From Alentia gelatinosa (Eukaryota; Annelida; Polychaeta; Phyllodocida; Polynoidae): DNA of 64,000 nt. The notes beneath the pieces are model-generated. The model did not search any database. It was not told where the DNA came from and saw nothing but the letters and a program-made list of their open reading frames with translations. This document shows positions 22,222 to 34,363 of the stretch, piece after piece. The translations under genes and the position numbers were made by a program. Every line of letters starts with the position of its first letter. Position 1 is the stretch's first letter. The stretch spans positions 94,688,704 to 94,752,703 of the forward strand of contig OX465582.1 in NCBI GenBank assembly GCA_950022655.1, read 5' to 3'.

Positions 22222-22368
22222 ATAATAAAATAAAAATGTATTACCTTACTGGTACATACTCACATACCTTGTTTCTTTTGATAAAAATATTCCACTCGCT
22301 CTGCGAGCTCGTGGAATATTTTGTATGTGAGTATGTACCAGTAAGGTATATACATTTTATCTTATTAT
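22222..22368. repeat. Near-perfect foldback hairpin
   Basis: 'ttaccttactggtacatact' and 'cacatacc' pair with 'gtatgtgagtatgtaccagt' and 'aaggtata'. Inner 'aatattccac' pairs with 'gtggaatatt' around the tip 'tcgctctgcgagctc'. Confidence 0.9.
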
Positions 22369-22669
22369 TATGTTTTAGCCATGCTACACGTTCAGCAGAT
22401 CGTACATGCGGTCGTAGTTCCAGCGTTCTCCACTAGAGGGAATGGTGGTGCTTTTTACGCATTGCTTTAGAATACTACAACCTCTTAGTTTGATACCATC
22501 ATAAAACGGCCCAATCAACATCAAAGATAGACGCCGGGAGCCATGTTGCCATTCAAAGAAAATAATTCAAATTTTAATAACACTCAATCAAAATAAGTTA
22601 TTGCCAAACAGACGTTGCCTCTATAATCGCCTTGTTCTCCTCTACAAATCAATACATAATACTTAAAGA

Positions 22670-22935
22670 TCAGACACGGGAATACACACACTGCAGCAAG
22701 ACCAATCTCCCACCCAAAATCGGGAAGAATCGGTGAAGGTGCGTACATCGACAATTTCAAGGTCAGGCAAAGTCGGTCATTACCCCCATGCTTGCATTGC
22801 CCTAGAAATTGGGGAAAGGCAATCAAATCGGGTCAGTGAATTACGCACATCGACCCGAGTGATTCTCACCGACCCGACGGATCCATCGGGCAAAGGTGAA
22901 ATTGGGCACAGTCGGCATTTCGATATCTTATAGGC
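22670..22935. repeat. Dispersed repeat with 'cgggcaaaggtg' right end
   Basis: 'cccgacggatccatcgggca' and 'gtgcgtacatcgac' recur at 39100-39315 and in pieces at 24600-24715 and 25845-26000. The ends are not resolved. 22369-22669 and 22936-23186 hold no gene; a G run lies at 23171-23186. Confidence 0.6.
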
Positions 22936-23346
22936 TTTCGACTAATTCTGATACCTCTGTTTTGTAGCCTTTGGAGATCAGCAAGTAGTTGATCATTTAT
23001 AGTGCCGTGAAAGAGGATACCAGCTTGTTCCAGATATGGAAGGATCTTCGTTTTGTATTTTAGCAGTGCTTGTTCAGCCGTTGAGTATTTTCAGAGGTAT
23101 ACTAGATGGAGCTTGTGAGATGCCCTGGAGATTAATCCGCCTGTGTCTCAGCTACAAACTGGTATTTAATGGGGGGGGGGGGGGGGTTGTCCACCGGGCT
23201 CCCGACGCGCACGATACATGCCGGTGTTGACCTCCCGATACGAAATCCATATCGTAGCGAAATCATAGTGCATATTGGGGCAGTTGGTCAGGTTTCTATG
23301 ATAACGCTACAGACGCGCACCTACGCGCTACCATAAAAGTAACCAG

Positions 23347-24010
23347 GGCCCCGTTAAATAAAAAAGTATCGTCCGTGAGGCTGGATGATAAGACATAGTG
23401 AAGGATGGACGAGAAATAAACGATTTTTTTTTTCAGTGTAGCATAAAACTGGTCGTCCATGTGAGCACTGTCGTCCGTGATAATATCGTTCAATTATCGT
23501 AGAATGATCTTATAATTGACCTATATCCACGGGGACCACTAAACATGTGTAATTCTGTGGGCAAAGAGGCTAGGTGTTGGTCTCGCAACCTGAAGGTTGA
23601 GAGTTCTAATCCCATCCAAGGCAAACTTTTTTTTCACAGTAATTTTCAAACATTTCACACAAAAATGATTCAATCGTTAATAAATGTTGAAATTTGGTAT
23701 ACATGTATCAAATATGAATAGAAATCTCTGTTGAAAATATCTTTTAATTTGGAATGGATTTAGTGCATGAAATACGAGTTTGACATCGGCTACGACGCCG
23801 AAAACGTGGTCGTCCACGAGGAGACTTGAACGATAAATAAACGATATTTTGAAAATGAACGATTTTTTATTCAACACCACTCACAATCGTTCATTTGATC
23901 CTCTCGTCCAATGCCCGTCCACCTCAACGATAGTTTTTTATACTACAGTTTGCCACCAACGATACTTGTAAGACACTTTTTTTATCGTTAATTTTTTATT
24001 CAACGGGGCC
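23347..24010. mobile_element. MITE with GGCCCCGTTAAATAA termini nested in the word-rich MITE
   Basis: CAG GGCCCCGTTAAATAAAAAA ... TTTTTTATTCAACGGGGCC CTG (24011-24013). It contains a tRNA-like stretch at 23556-23625 and 'cgtccatgtgagcac'. A diverged relative ends at 32426. Confidence 0.8.
23556..23625 (+). tRNA. tRNA-like segment inside the nested MITE
   Basis: 'aaagaggctaggtgttggtc' then 'gagagttctaatcccatcc' have A-box and B-box spacing. Arms are imperfect; probably a SINE relic carried by the element. Confidence 0.35.
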
Positions 24011-24772
24011 CTGTTTCGTAGAAGGTGTACGACAATCGATCATGTATCGATTGTCATAGCGTTTTGATGCACGTTGGTGTGTGTCAACGGGAAATCATAT
24101 GGAACAATCAATGGAAAATTATGATATTTTCAGGATCCCTCGGATATATAATTGTAATGCCGCTTCAAAAAGATGGTGAAATCTGATAATAGATAAGGGT
24201 CTCAAATCGATCCTTTTATACTTTAACTTGGAATTGATTTTTTCATTAGATATTATTATGAAATATCATATAATATCGTTTTGTACCTACAGGTGAAATA
24301 TCAATCATAAATATGCATTATTTCTGGATTAATTATAAAGGAAATATGGTTGATTACGCTGGTTGCATCGTGAGCTATATCCGGGTGTATGGGACCATGG
24401 TACCTTTTTCATGCACCCTCCCAACACGTTACGACGCACACCGATACACACCGATACACTACGATATGCCTCCCGATAGGCTACAATTTGGTCATTTTGT
24501 ATCAGTGTGTATCGGCGTTTATTGGCCTTGGTGGGAGTCCGGGTTCATACTTAATATATCAGACTGGTAGATATGTGCCACTGTGATTTAAACTGTTTGC
24601 TCAAAAGCGGGAACGGTCGATGAAAGTGCGTACATCTAAAATCTTATGGTCGGGAGAGTCGGCCATATCAGATATGGTACAATGTAGTGTAATGCCGAAC
24701 GCATCGGAAAAGGTATATATAATAAAATTATCAAAGGGTAAATGTCTTGGAGGCTGAGAGCAAGGTATTTAC

Positions 24773-25799
24773 TAAAGTGGGATTCACACGCAGAGACCCA
24801 CGTACTTGAGACTGGTGTATTTCACATCTTTCCCCTAGTCGCAGACAATTATCAGTTGGTACAAAATTCTCATGGGAACATGCTTAATATCAGTCTCAAG
24901 GGAAAATGGCGAATTTGATTCACATGGTTTAAACTGTCTAAAGATCAAGATATGATAGCCATCAGCACTGTTAGCACTAGAAGTGAAAATAAGGTAAAGT
25001 TCACAGTAAAAAGACATAAAACAAGTAAGTAAGAAAAGGGACCATATTTTAGAGGTGTTAAACTGTGGGACAAACTGTCAGTGGAGACACAACGTATGAA
25101 TAACATAAGGGACTTTAAAAAGACAATCAAGAACACTATGTAAAGGATATCTAAAGAAAGATTACAATAAATAACTGGAATAGAAACAGATATGTAATAA
25201 GGGCCTGCTGCTGGATCTGGCCGAGAGGTAGCCGGCAGTGGGTACCAATCACAATTTCATCTTTCATCTCCTCACCAGTCACGCACGCACTTGATGATGT
25301 GTATTGTTGTGGACTGACTAAGTTTGCATGCATACAATTGTACAATTGGAAGAACTCCCATACCAGGGAGAAATTGTAATAAACACTTAAAAAAAAAAAA
25401 AAATGGGAGGACACACCTGGTACATAATCTCAGACATAGTCAAATTGAACAATCACCCTGGGACTGAAGTACCCCTGAGGTGAGGGGTGTTACAAAGACG
25501 TAATCATGCTTGCCGGCCTCATATTGACTAGGGCAGGCACATAGTTGCAGCAGGTCCATTTGTCTCACCAAAATCACGCTGTAAATTCTAAACCCGTTTA
25601 AAGTCAAAATATCATGAGATTCTGTTCCTTCTTAGAGGTGATTGTCGCAGACAATTCCAAGGGAAAAATATTGTCTCAACAAAATCGAACCATACAACTC
25701 AGACGAGGAGGTTGCGTCCCAGTACTGAATCTCAACAGGATTTATCTCAGACAAATGCTCTGTAAGGTACATGGATCCCATCGTGTGAATCCCACTTTA
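24773..25799. mobile_element. MITE, AAAGTGGGATTCACACGG family, long copy with a LINE inside
   Basis: Left 'aaagtgggattcacacg' with 'agagac', right 'catcgtgtgaatcccacttt'. Interior as at 30058-31187. Split by the LINE fragment 24930-25402. Confidence 0.8.
24930..25402 (+). mobile_element. 5'-truncated LINE with poly(A), inserted in the MITE
   Basis: Plus-strand translation includes VKFTVKRHKTSK, a stop, then GPYFRGVKLWDKLSVETQ and DFKKTIKNTM stop, the LINE ORF2 C-terminus. The 3' UTR ends AATAAACACTT and then a run of A (25389-25402). ATGG flanks both sides, a candidate short TSD; the uninterrupted MITE sequence is seen at 30178. Confidence 0.8.
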
Positions 25800-26000
25800 T
25801 GTCACTGACTCCCACAGATGTGATCAGGGATTATAATTGGGAACAGTCCTGGACAATGATGTCGATGAATGATGGTACCCGACTCTCGGCGATATTATCG
25901 GGCATTGCATAGAGCGACAAGACTATCACCGATTCTGACCGAACCGACAGATTCGTCGGGCAAAGGTATCAACGGCTAGAGCCGGCCAAGGCAATGAAGT

Positions 26001-26443
26001 CAGATATAACGACAGTGTTGGGTCCCTTACCTCGCCCAACCGTACCGCTACCTGGCGCCAAGTGAGAGAACTACTGGCCGAACATACTGTGGTACTAGGT
26101 TATCACACTAGGGGGCGACACGCATTGAGGATACACATACACTGGCCACCAGAGCTACACAACGTTAGTTCTGGTCGGGTTAAATCCATAACCACCTTGA
26201 ACCAGTAGCTGCAAGTGTTTGTTACTTTCAACCCAGATTGTCTGCACTGCTTGGAGGATCATCCTTTTATTATCTACATAAAGTTAGTTTTTATTACACT
26301 GCACGAAAACCACCATTGTACCACCAGATATATTGCCATCACATTCGTGTTGTCCAAGCAGATTCGGACTCCATCCAACAACATTCTCCATTTGAAAATA
26401 ACTCTTTTGAAGTGTATATTCTAAATCTTAATGTGATCTCCCT
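26001..26443. other. No gene seen
   Basis: Mixed DNA, no recognised repeat in this window. Short plus-strand frames lack any family resemblance. Confidence 0.35.
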
Positions 26444-27384
26444 AGATTGGCACCAGTCCCCTCATCCTATAGCTGCCCTCCTCGCTGGGATACAGGTTTG
26501 TTTCATGGGCCAGTCAGAGAAGGATATTTTTATATACCTATGCACAAAGTCAGAGTAAATACATACTGCTCCTATGGGTATAGTAACTATATACAGATTG
26601 CACTGTACGCTGTGAAACGTTGTACTGGTGCCCTTGGATACCAACAGATTGCATGCTTTGAGTGACAAAATACACGCTTTGAGCCTTACCTGCACGCTTT
26701 AAGCTACAGATTGCACGCTTTGAAGAAAAAACCCATTTTGATTGGTCGAGAGGCCGACAACACGGTTGTGCGTGGAAGATTTTAAAATGGTGGATGCCTT
26801 CACTTTGCGAGTTCTGGGGCGTCGTACAGAACCCACGGAATGAGTTAGTGTGTACATTTATCAAACATTGAGTTGGAATCCGAGTACGAATCACGTGAAA
26901 CACGTTATATAGCTTAGATATGCTAGAAATATTGATTTCGATACATTCACGGACTGAGCGGGCAACTTGTCAATGTCAACAAATGCAAAACCCCTGTCAG
27001 ACACTGCACCACTTAAGTACAGCTGTCCGACGTGACGATCGAGCGTAGCAGGGTGAGCGTGCATTCATTTATGCGGCGGTATAATGTATTCGTGGCTGCG
27101 CGGTGATCACTTCCGGTTGTCAACTTCCGGCATGTCTGCTAACGTACATATCGTCTTTGCGAGTTGCAAAAAGTGACTTTGATGTCAAATTACTCGTTGT
27201 TTCGGAGAAATTCATTCTGAACTCGCCATACTGGCTCGTTCAGATCGAATTTCTCCGAAACAACTCATAAATCTACCCTGTATTGTCACCATAACTATGG
27301 TTTCACATAATACATAAATGAACTGTATTCTTATTGTGTTTAATCATTTAATGAATGTTAATAATCAAAGACTTGAAGAAGTCC
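26444..27384. mobile_element. AGACTGGCTCCAGTCC-family element, interrupted
   Basis: Left 'agattggcaccagtcc' and 'ctcctcgctgggatacag'; right 'ttcttattgtgtttaatcat' and 'gaatgttaataatcaaag'. About 0.75 kb of other DNA lies between, including 'tgcacgctttg' reiterations (26650-26720) and a hairpin at 27193-27268. Related copies: 35065-35503, 46444-47046, 55316-55747. Confidence 0.65.
27193..27268. repeat. Hairpin
   Basis: 'gttgtttcggagaaattc' pairs with 'gaatttctccgaaacaac', with a GAACTCGCC...GGCTCGTTC tip. Confidence 0.85.
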
Positions 27385-28433
27385 AATCGTGCCCCACAAC
27401 GTTACAATCGCGTGGGAGCACGCATATCCATATCTATGCTGCGGTATGCATATGATATGCAATCTGTGTATACTGTGTGTTGGTGCATGCCATGTAACTT
27501 CACCAGTGTAGTTATTAAACACCATAGTACTTGTCACTTACTAAACTATGATCCTAGTCATCAATTGCCATTTCCCTCTGAAATACAGAACCAGCTTTGA
27601 CAGAAAATTATGATAATACCTTCATGTTTTTCAGGAGCACAAATCATGACGAAGATTTGCCTTTGACTGTGATTAGCTCAGATGTTCCAGTCATCTTCCT
27701 CTTCCCTCTCTGGTGTCGAGATAACGTCTGATGGTTTTCCTCGTCTGCCTTTGCTTTATCGATTAGCGCAATGCTCGATTGAACGTTTGGGGTGGCGGGG
27801 CCATGGGTCATGGATCATCAATCACACACTAGGGGAGGCGCATGTGTTTGTGAAAAGCGCCCTGCAAGTTGCATGAGTAATCCATCTTTTTCCGTGGTAA
27901 AAGAGTTCGTTTCTCGGTTATTATATTTTTTTATGTCCCTCCTTTCTACAGATTGACTTTGTCACTCATTGGTTGATGGACTGAGCTATAACTCAAGTTC
28001 TGGATGTAGCTCTTTGTCAGTGAGATTAGATGAGAGAGATTTATGACAGGCCTCTTGGTTTGCTTTACAGACTTGTTTACTTCCCTTTTGGCATGTTGCT
28101 AATGATTCTATTCAACTGGTTATTTTAAGTACCTAAAGGATCATGATGGTGCAATAAATTTTTATCCAACTTGACATTTATGCTTGGTAAAACAATTATT
28201 GTATACCTATGTCGGTAATGTCTATACTTATTAACATATTAATTCAACATAACTAAGAGACAAAGTAATCGTAAACTACATACGATTGATGTTTCAAAGG
28301 CTGTGCACCTGGCCATAAATAAGAAGAAAGGCGCAGCGGTAGTTAGGAATTTTATTAAATGGTTTGAACCTTTAGTAACTGGTTATACGTGTACAAAATG
28401 GTTGTACATGGTATACATTTCCAGAAATCAGCC
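27385..28433. other. No supported gene
   Basis: One good acceptor-like site (27633, 'catgtttttcag') is followed by a 33-codon frame ending TGA, but there is no partner exon or family. The rest is AT-rich and unique. Confidence 0.3.
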
Positions 28434-28436
28434 TAA

Positions 28437-28719
28437 GGCCCAGCGTCCACCTACTACGATATTGCTCTGATATGGTCTACGATGCACCTCCCGAGAAAAA
28501 AATCAAAATTGCGTCAGAAGGTCACCTAATATCGGGGCAGTTGACCACGTTTCTGCGATTAGACACCCATAAAAATCCCATACAATGCATGGTGGATTGG
28601 CATGTCTAGACATATGTCTACGATTTTGGACATTCCCGATAAGTCTCCGATATTTGCTTTTTGTATCGGTGCCATATCGGAAGGTCTAAATTTCTATCGT
28701 AGTAGGTGGACGCCAGGCC
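28437..28719. mobile_element. PIF/Harbinger-type MITE with intact TAA duplication
   Basis: TAA (28434-28436) GGCCCAGCGTCCACCTACTA ... GTAGGTGGACGCCAGGCC TAA (28720-28722). The inside repeats words such as 'cgatat', 'tatcgg' and 'cctcccgat'. Confidence 0.88.
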
Positions 28720-28868
28720 TAACTTTCAAAGATTTCCTCCATGGACTTGGATGTCCGTAGAGGTCTGCGGTTGTGACGGAGTACATTATGTCAGGGTTTC
28801 GCATGGATAAGACCTTAATACACTGGAAACGTATTGCTCCCTCATGTTACTATAAACTATTGCATAGA

Positions 28869-28973
28869 GCTCTACGATTTTGGACATTCCCGATATGTCT
28901 CCGATATTTGCCTTTGCATCGGTGCCATATCGGGAGGTCTAAATTTCTATCGTAGTAGGTGGACGCCAGGCCT
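28869..28973. mobile_element. Right-hand fragment of the same MITE family
   Basis: 'acgattttggacattcccga' to 'gtaggtggacgccaggcc' followed by TTA, nearly identical to the right part of 28437-28719. It is only about 150 bp away, suggesting a local duplication. 28974-29427 has no gene. Confidence 0.8.
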
Positions 28974-29427
28974 TAGATTAGGAGAGTGACACTCGAACAG
29001 GGAAAGTTATATACCGGTGTGGGTATTAATGCCTGGAAGAGCGATTTGTACAAATCGAAAGCAATAAAAATGTTTTTAAAATGGGTCAAACGTCTCTTTG
29101 AACTTAAGGCGGCGCGTGTGAATCGATGAGTGTACGTCACGTGTCCTAGATGATAGTTCTTTGTCAGGACGAGAGGTGGAGCCACCCGAGGTTACCCGGT
29201 TGTGCCATCGCGGATTTATACTCGTATAATCGTCATATTTAATTAACACTCCCCAATCGTAAATTGCACACAGAGTATGCAGGAGAATTCCATCCTGCAC
29301 AGTGTGCATCTGCGTCTCATATTACTACACGCTTTGTCATAGATGCATCGCTAAACCTGTGCACTGAGAGTGTAAGTATGACCACCAACCTAGTCTGAAA
29401 GCCAGGCCTGTGTACTCTCTATGTACC

Positions 29428-30057
29428 ACTTTCAGTGGAATCCACACGGTGGGATTCATGCACCTCACAGGGTTTGAAATCTCATGAGATTCTGTTCCTT
29501 GTTAAGTGGGATTCACACGGTGGGATTCACGTACGTCACAGGCCATTTGTCTGAGACAAATCCTGTTGTGATTCGGTACTGGAACACAATCTGCTCGTGT
29601 GAACGACAGGGTTCCATTTTGCCGAGACAACTTTTTTCACTTGCAATTGCCGGCGACAATCACCCCTAACAAGGAAAGGAATCTCATGAGATTTTGACTT
29701 TGAACAGGTTTAAAATCTAGAAGGACATTTTGGTGGGACAAATGTATTTCACACGTTCTCCCCCAATCTGCGAGACTCAGTGGTCCCAAATAACACCTAT
29801 TCACATGAGGAAGTACCCTGAGTCGGCGACTGTGTACCCTGTTTACCCTGTGTACCCTGTGTAGGGGTATATGGGCAAGACTATGTACCTGTCAAGTCTT
29901 CCCATGTGAATTGAATCCGCCATGTTACCCTGAGACTGTAGAACACCCCAATCTGTGAAACTTTATACCCAGCCGGAAATAGTAGCCGACTGGTTGCAAA
30001 GGTGTGAAGTACACCAGTCTCAGGTCCATTTGTCCCATCGTGTGAATCCCACTTTAA
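29428..30057. mobile_element. MITE, AAAGTGGGATTCACACGG family, composite copy A
   Basis: Begins 'gtggaatccacacggtggga' and contains a second left terminus at about 29504. Ends 'cgtgtgaatcccacttt' at 30057. It contains four 'gtgtaccctg'-type units (29834-29866). Confidence 0.75.
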
Positions 30058-31350
30058 GTGGGATTCACACGTAGAGACTACTTCACATCTTTCCCCTAGT
30101 CACAGACAATTCTCGGTTGGTACAAAATTCTCATGGCAACGTACTTTTATCAGTCTCAAGGAAAAACGACGAATTTGATTCACATGGGAGAAGACAGCTG
30201 ATACATAATCTCAGACATAGTCACAGTGAACACTCACCCTTGGACACAAGTACCTTTGAGTAGTCCGAGAGGCTCTGACTGTGAAGCGGTGCAGACAGTC
30301 AGAGAGCAGTCCCATAGAGTTCTATGTTAACAAGTCGACCAAAAATGTACATCTCAGCTCAGCAGCCGTTTTCCTTATAAATATAAGTTGAATCTTTCTG
30401 ATTTTGTGATAGATAGTTTCCTGAGGCAAAATGCAGTTAAATGACAGTAATTTCCTACCTTTGCATTAGTTTTAAGTAATAGAACAGCTAGTGTTTGTAA
30501 AATCCATGTCAATGCATTCTGCAGGCGCCAAAAATAACAAAAAAACTGGTTTCAAAACTGCAGGTAATTCTTCATAGGGTATTGCCAGGAACCAGCTTAT
30601 CAAATATGGCCGACATGAGTTGGAACTGTTGAAATGTGGTTAAATGAGTTGTACAAAACAGCTCCCGAAAGTAACACAAAGGAACAAAACAGGACTTTTA
30701 TCATCAAAAAAGAATTATTATACATTTCTGAAGGTAAGGGAGCATAAACATTCACTCACATTGACAGTATTACAGAGAACCAAGGACCTGATATTTTGTA
30801 CTATGGGAATAAGTGGTTGTGCTCTCTGACTGTCCGCTAGGCAGTCAAAGTCTCTCGGACTACCTTTGAGGTGAGGGGTGTTACAAACATGTAATCATGC
30901 TTGCTGGCCTCCCATTGGCTAGGGCAAGTACACAGTCTCAGCAGGTCCATTTGTCTCACCAAAATGACCCTCTAAATTTTAAACCCGTTTAAAGTCAAAA
31001 TCTCATGAGATTCTGTTCTGGGTGATTGTCACCTACAATTTCAAGGGGAAAAAATTGTCTCAGCAAAATTGCACCCTAAAATTCAGATGAGGAGATTGTG
31101 TTCCAGTACTAAATCTCAACCGGATTTGTCTCAGACAAACACTCTATGAGGTACATGAATCCCACCAGGTGAATCCTACTTAAAGTGGATTCCTTGTTGG
31201 GAGTAAATGTCGCCAACAATTGCAGGGGCAAAATATGTCTCAGAAAAATGAAGCCCTACAATTTAGACGAAGAGATTGTGTTCGAGTACAGAATCTCAGT
31301 AGGATTTATCTCAGGCAAACAACCTGTGAGGTATATGAATCCCTTCCCGC
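30058..31350. mobile_element. MITE, same family, composite copy B with nested hAT-type MITE
   Basis: Starts immediately where copy A ends ('cccactttaagtgggattca'). It is interrupted at 30261-30862. The right terminus is at about 31187, followed directly by a third partial copy to 31350. Confidence 0.75.
30261..30862. mobile_element. hAT-type MITE with 8-bp target duplication
   Basis: CCTTTGAG (30253-30260) TAGTCCGAGAGG ... TCTCTCGGACTA CCTTTGAG (30863-30870). Subterminal 'ctgactg' / 'cagtcaaag' pair as well. The 8-bp duplication and the TAG...CTA ends are hAT hallmarks. 602 bp, no coding capacity. Confidence 0.9.
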
Positions 31351-31639
31351 TTTAGGCCATTACCAACCTAGCGATTCTAAAACATGATGTTCCATTTTAT
31401 TCATAGACAAAAGAACATTTTTCTTCTGTCGCCGACAACGTTCGTGGCCAGCATCACTAGGTAGACCAACTCCTGAGATCGAGGAACTGAAACAAGTCTC
31501 CGACCCTGAGATGCGGATTTGTCTGAGAAAACTGGCTGTCCTTGTGTTCCGAAATCACTCAGCTGAAAGGTGCCTTTATCTCAGACGAAGTGAGGTTCAT
31601 TCCCCATCCAGATAGATCCCACACACCCGTCAACTTCTA

Positions 31640-32150
31640 CAGTTAATGATGGCAATACATTGGTGGTCACATGACCCAAGCCACTTATTAACAAAAGACC
31701 TGGTAGTCACACGTTCAGACCATAAAATAAACATTAAAACAGATCGCCCTAAAACTAAGAAATATCAAAGTTCCCCCATGTATCAAGGAGTAAAGATATG
31801 GAATATGTTACCAACGGAGACACAAAAGACAAGTAGCAGTACACACTTTAAAATGAAAGTAAAAGGATTTCTAGATGAAAATCCAAATCTTTGGTTATGA
31901 ACTATTAATCTCCGGTCACCCAACCCCAATACCACATTGTGCTGTCCTGTTTGTCCTTTGTATATTAGTCCTGTCTGTCTGTGTTGTATATAGTATTAGT
32001 ATCTGTGAATGGTCACAGAGGAAAGCAAAAATGAAACGTATGTAAAATTCACAAGTTGTAAGACTACATTTAAAAACGCCTACTGAAGGCGAACAGTATG
32101 TCGTTCATTTCCTGAATAATAAAAAAAACAAAAAAAAAAAAAAAAAAAAC
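31640..32150 (+). mobile_element. 5'-truncated LINE with poly(A) tail
   Basis: Plus-strand frame to 31900 reads INIKTDRPKTKKYQSSPMYQ then GVKIWNMLPTETQ and KGFLDENPN, the ORF2 C-terminus. A 3' UTR of about 220 bp ends 'cctgaataataaaa' and an A-rich tail (32121-32150). Confidence 0.85.
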
Positions 32151-32154
32151 CAGC

Positions 32155-32426
32155 AACGGTTGTTAAATAAAGTTCGTTGGTTCCTGGTGCTGGTCTAAAC
32201 GATAACTCCAGCGATAAACGACATCGTGGACGTGTTTCTTCCATTCAGTGTTATCTGACAAGACAGATGATGTTATAATCTAAATGAACGTATTTGTATA
32301 CAACACCTTTTAGAGGTTTTATCAGCAAAACATCTTATGCTTACAACACATTATTTTATACAACACTATGGCCCCAAAGACAATTCTAGGATATTTTCTG
32401 TCGTTCGTAGTTTATTCAACGGCCCC
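32155..32426. mobile_element. Probable relative of the GGCCCCGTTAAATAA MITE
   Basis: Left 'caacggttgttaaataaag', right 'agtttattcaacggcccc' followed by CTG. The left end is degraded. Inside 'cgataactccagcgataaac' resembles 23347-24010. Confidence 0.5.
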
Positions 32427-33134
32427 CTGTTGTGCGACTGGACATGTACCTGTTCTTTTTTCGGCGATCAACCTTTTCAGAAATGACAGAGGAAAACGTG
32501 TGCTGTAAAATATCTTTATTCCAAAACCGTGCGGTGGGCTTTGATGATATTGTACATATTTATAAAAATGTGTGTAGGCATGTATCACTTGGTCCTCTCA
32601 AGGACATTGCAGAATATATTTGCATTCAGGGGTCTATAAGCACAAATACATATAATGATGAATTTATATATGTACTCCAACACATTCCACCATGATATCA
32701 GATACACTGTATTGTTATTCACAAACTTCCATTTTTTGTTTCATCCATAAACAGCCTTTGGTACTGTTTAGTCTTAAAACTCTTTTTTGGGGACACTGAC
32801 CTCTGTGACTGATTGACCTTTCCCTTTTTAAAACCAACAAAAGACGAGGATCTATATTCTAACCTTTTAGCTACGCAATGATGTCCGGAGGCATTCCCGG
32901 GCCTAGTACGCTATGATGCCTCAATTTCAAAATTCAAATAATTGTTATTTTCTTACTGTGAAATGATGCAAATATTTGCATAATATTTACCCAACCTATG
33001 TAAAACTATATCGTGGTTGATATTAATACTATTATGTAGGGTCCTAATTATTTTGGATTACCATGGAGAAGTATTGCAATGACCTCATGCTGGTTACATC
33101 AAAAAGTGCCATCGTACTCCAGGGGTGAAAATGA
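32427..33134. other. No gene seen
   Basis: An 87-codon plus-strand frame (32432-32695) has no recognisable domain. 'atgatgtccggaggcattcc' near 32878 resembles the globin-intron tandem repeat near 37050. Confidence 0.3.
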
Positions 33135-33525
33135 TACTACTTAGTAGAAACCAAACTCGAGTTAGTCTTGTCAATGTTTATGCCACGATGGGCAGGTTGT
33201 GTATTACTACACAAGGCGGACCTGCCTAGAGTTGTTTTTGGTTTTTCGAGTTCGGTTTTGCATTTATCCTACCCCATCTCACCGATATACAGAGAAAACT
33301 TTATAATTATCCATGTTAGTAGCGTGTTGACACTCATTGGCGGATGGCCACATTTATCAATGCTGCCGGATCTACTTTCGTTATCTCGTCCCTGATTGGT
33401 CCGTTTTTTATACACCTCAGTGCATAAATAACACTTCATTCAACGCTCTGTCAAATACATTGAGTCAATGTTAAACCTATGGCGTTTTTTATTAGGAGTA
33501 GGATAAAGCAGCGTATTTCAGGGTG
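33135..33525. repeat. Dispersed repeat, inverted partner of 55915-56285
   Basis: 'ctcgagttagtcttgtcaat', 'gccggatctactttcgttat' and 'gttaaacctatggcgttttt' all recur in reverse complement at 55915-56285. About 390 bp. 33526-34363 holds no gene. Confidence 0.75.
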
Positions 33526-34297
33526 AGTATTTGGTACTATGCAGCGTAATGAAAAGGTTAACACACATTTCATGCTAAACCCTAGTAAAAGCACCGAAAT
33601 AATGTCAACATCAAAACAATTATAACAGGTCCCCACCTGTGGTTTGGAAGCTACAGTTGTTGAATACTATCTGCAAGTGACCGAACCTTGGCCTTATATA
33701 TATATTCTTTTCTTTAATTTAGGACAAGTATCTTTCAGATTGAAACGAGTTTTTCAGATATTGTATAAATGATAGATTACATTTTACAGTGAACATATTA
33801 TACATTTACATATACACAATCCTCTCAATCTCTCACAGGTTCAATGATGCTTTTTTTATTCGTCACTAAGCACTGAGAAAAAAAGACGGGAAACCGCTGT
33901 AGGGCATATATAGCTATTGCGTTATGGTTGTTGCCATCTTACTCCTGACACCAAACAATAGACCAGGTGGTGGGTCCAGTTATCAATGAATTTTATCAAA
34001 GGTACTTTTTTTGGCTTGCTATAAAGGGGTTTTACCCTCATCCCACAATTATCTATAGATTATAACAGCTGATAGTAGTGGTTGTCCCCCGACTACAGTC
34101 CTCTATCTTACAATTTCCTGATGGAGGATGGTTAAACTTGTATTCATTGGTGATCGTAACAAAAGGTGTGCTGTTTCCACTCACTGATTCTTTTCCAAAT
34201 CGAACAATTCCTTCAAGAGATGAACAATTTCATCCAGGACAAAGATAACCTGGTTTTACATCGCTAGTGCCATTTCTTTTCGTCAGAGGGGTCAAAT

Positions 34298-34303
34298 TTT
34301 ATT
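34298..34303 (-). promoter_or_regulatory. Possible globin poly(A) signal (AATAAA)
   Basis: This is the nearest canonical AATAAA I see on the minus strand after the stop codon, about 490 bp downstream and beyond the MITE at 34364-34747. If used, the whole MITE is transcribed as 3' UTR. A non-canonical signal closer to the stop is equally possible. Confidence 0.25.
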
Positions 34304-34363
34304 ATTATCGGTAGAAAAACTAGTCACTGGAAAAATCGCCCAATGGGGGCCCCACTATAGCAT

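Larger units (their letters stand above)
23187..24541. mobile_element. Word-rich MITE (TTGTCCACC...GGTGGG), interrupted
   Basis: Same family as 49119-50350: the left part 'ctcccgacgcgcacgataca' and 'tcgtagcgaaatc', the right part 'tgggaccatggtaccttttt' and 'catgcaccctcccaacacg'. The middle 'gacaatcgatcatgtatcga' is shared too. It is split by 23347-24010. Confidence 0.8.

Noticed and set aside
27633..27735. Acceptor-like site followed by a 33-codon frame (STNHDEDLPLTVISSDVPVI..)
   Set aside because: Only one splice site, no partner exon, no recognised family; too little to call.
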